The notes under the pieces were generated by a model that saw only the letters and a program-made list of their open reading frames with translations, was not told the DNA's origin and ran no database searches. Of a stretch of DNA of 64,000 bases, positions 62,929 to 64,000 are shown one piece after another. Origin of the DNA: Vermamoeba vermiformis (lineage: Eukaryota > Tubulinea > Echinamoebida). The stretch spans positions 62,001-126,000 of the forward strand of contig JBEWZL010000073.1 of the NCBI GenBank assembly GCA_045837725.1, written 5' to 3'. Both the position numbers and the translations under genes were made by a program. Each line of letters starts with the position of its first letter. Within the stretch, counting starts at the first letter, position 1.

Positions 62929-63359
62929 GCTTAGAGAGTGGTGGTAGCTAATGCTTGTTGTGCAGGAAACAATCACCGCCTAGAGATCCAACGAATTTAT
63001 TTCCACCCAGCTTTTTTTGACAAGAAACAGCATTACGAACAAATCTCTTATTGATTTGACACAAACACAACAACAACAGCTTCTTCTTGGCAGACAATAG
63101 AGTACGTTAACCAGCACCAAGCAGATAAGGTGTTGTAGCCAGAAAGTCACTTTACGTCAGACAGGAAATAATTATTAATACTAATAATAATAATCGTGAT
63201 GACCTTGCAATTATACCAGTCATAGCGATTAAGGGCTTCAGGATCTTCATTTAAAATCGGATAATAATTGTCTTCCAATCAATATCTGGTGTTTTCGAGG
63301 CTAAATCTGCGCACACTATCGAGTATAATAGTCCTACTAACAATATTCGAATTAGAATC
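62929..63359. promoter_or_regulatory. divergent promoter region PPase / MoeA-like gene
   Basis: 431 bases between divergent start codons. AT-rich with an ATTATTAATACTAATAATAATAAT tract around 63172-63195. No clear TATA box or RNA gene. Confidence 0.35.
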
Positions 63360-64000
63360 ATGGCGCAACAAGAGATCCACAAAGCCTCACCGTATCCAAT
63401 GCTGCCAGTGCCAGAAGCACTCTCTATCACCCTGGCACATACCCCTGTCATGCGCTCTCATAGTGTTGATATTCAGCAAGCACTAGGACGCGTTCTGGCC
63501 GAAGACGTTCACGCTGCAGATCCACTGCCACCGTTTCCTGCATCCATCAAGGACGGCTATGCAGTGGTAGCGGAGGTAACTGCAGTACTATAGGTGCTCC
63601 AAAAGCAGCTCGCTGACGTGCTTGCAGGACGGACTGGGCGAGTATCCCATCCTCGGCATCATCGCTGCTGGTCAAGTCCCCTCGTTCACGGTCACATCTG
63701 GTCACGTCGCTAAAATCACGACTGGCGCACCAGTACCACCGGGAGCGAATGCTGTCATTCAGGTACTTGCCTAGTTTAGTCAGAAGCGCGTGCTAATCAG
63801 TCGTCAGGTTGAAGACACAGTGCTCATCAAGGGCACGAATGGCGCACCAGATCGCGTCAGAATATTGAAGGCCGCAAGCAAGCCCAGTCAAGACATTAGA
63901 GCTGTTGGCTCGGACATCAAGTACGTGACTTGTTTGCCTTGCATCACTAACAACCATGTACGTGCAGCACAGGAGATGTCGTGCTGAAGACAGGCGAGGT
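63360..64000 (+). CDS. MoeA/gephyrin-E-type molybdopterin molybdenumtransferase (partial, runs off the window)
   Basis: Four exons so far (63360-63575, 63628-63762, 63808-63920, 63968 to the window end) in consistent phase. The product begins MAQQEIHKASPYPMLPVPEA and shows the MoeA N-terminal half: QALGRVLAEDVHAADPLPPF, PASIKDGYAV, AGQVPSFTV, AKITTGAPVPPGANAVIQ, then VEDTV and DIRAVGSDI followed by TGDVVLKTGE. This domain inserts molybdate into adenylated molybdopterin in molybdenum-cofactor synthesis. Whether a MogA-like G domain follows, as in gephyrin or plant CNX1, cannot be seen because the gene is cut at 64000. Confidence 0.92.

Overview
The window is nuclear DNA of a compact, intron-rich eukaryotic genome. 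Nearly every gene is split by short GT..AG introns (mostly about 43 to 60 bases), intergenic gaps are usually under 500 bases, and genes sit on both strands. The gene set (RGS protein, G-alpha subunit, CaM-kinase, neurobeachin-type BEACH protein, TANGO6, ALG11, CDT1, TAF10, NEDD8-E1 subunit, SAM50, GT34 glycosyltransferase) suggests a unicellular opisthokont or other amorphean, perhaps a protist related to animals. I cannot name the species. All models use the standard code.

Layout: 1-10 kb holds the last exon of a possible Tim17/22/23-family gene, a GT34 glycosyltransferase, a degenerate eEF1A-like GTPase, TANGO6 and an unrecognised, probably mitochondrial protein. 10-23 kb holds an RGS protein, a bacterial-type EttA ABC-F protein with a presequence, a very large CLU plus leucine-rich-repeat fusion, and mitochondrial PGS1. 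23.3-28.3 kb is an AT-richer repeat island with one unrecognised gene. 28-48 kb holds MetRS, an unknown protein, ALG11, IMP4, CDT1, G-alpha, a CaMK-like kinase, SAM50, TAF10, another unknown protein and NAE1. 48-60 kb is one 16-exon neurobeachin/LRBA gene. 61-64 kb holds inorganic pyrophosphatase and the start of a MoeA/gephyrin-type gene. Most exon chains were checked by hand for splice sites and phase, and most close exactly. Three loci do not close, or close only with an unusual intron, and these are flagged. Several products act in mitochondria (SAM50, PGS1, probably EttA, perhaps the 8.1 kb gene), but I see no operon-like functional clustering.

The most unusual signal is not a gene. Outside the repeat island the window is densely sprinkled with three families of short palindromes: TGACACGTGTCA and relatives, TTCACTGAA/TTCAGTGAA, and A/T-core boxes of the CC(A/T)6GG or CTATTTTTAG kind, sometimes extended to TTGCC(A/T)6GGCAA. 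They occur in exons as well as introns, on both sides of gene boundaries, and often form the 3' splice site itself. They are absent from the 23.3-28.3 kb island and sparse in exons of strongly conserved proteins. This looks like a eukaryotic system of highly iterated palindromes and is the best candidate here for something undescribed.
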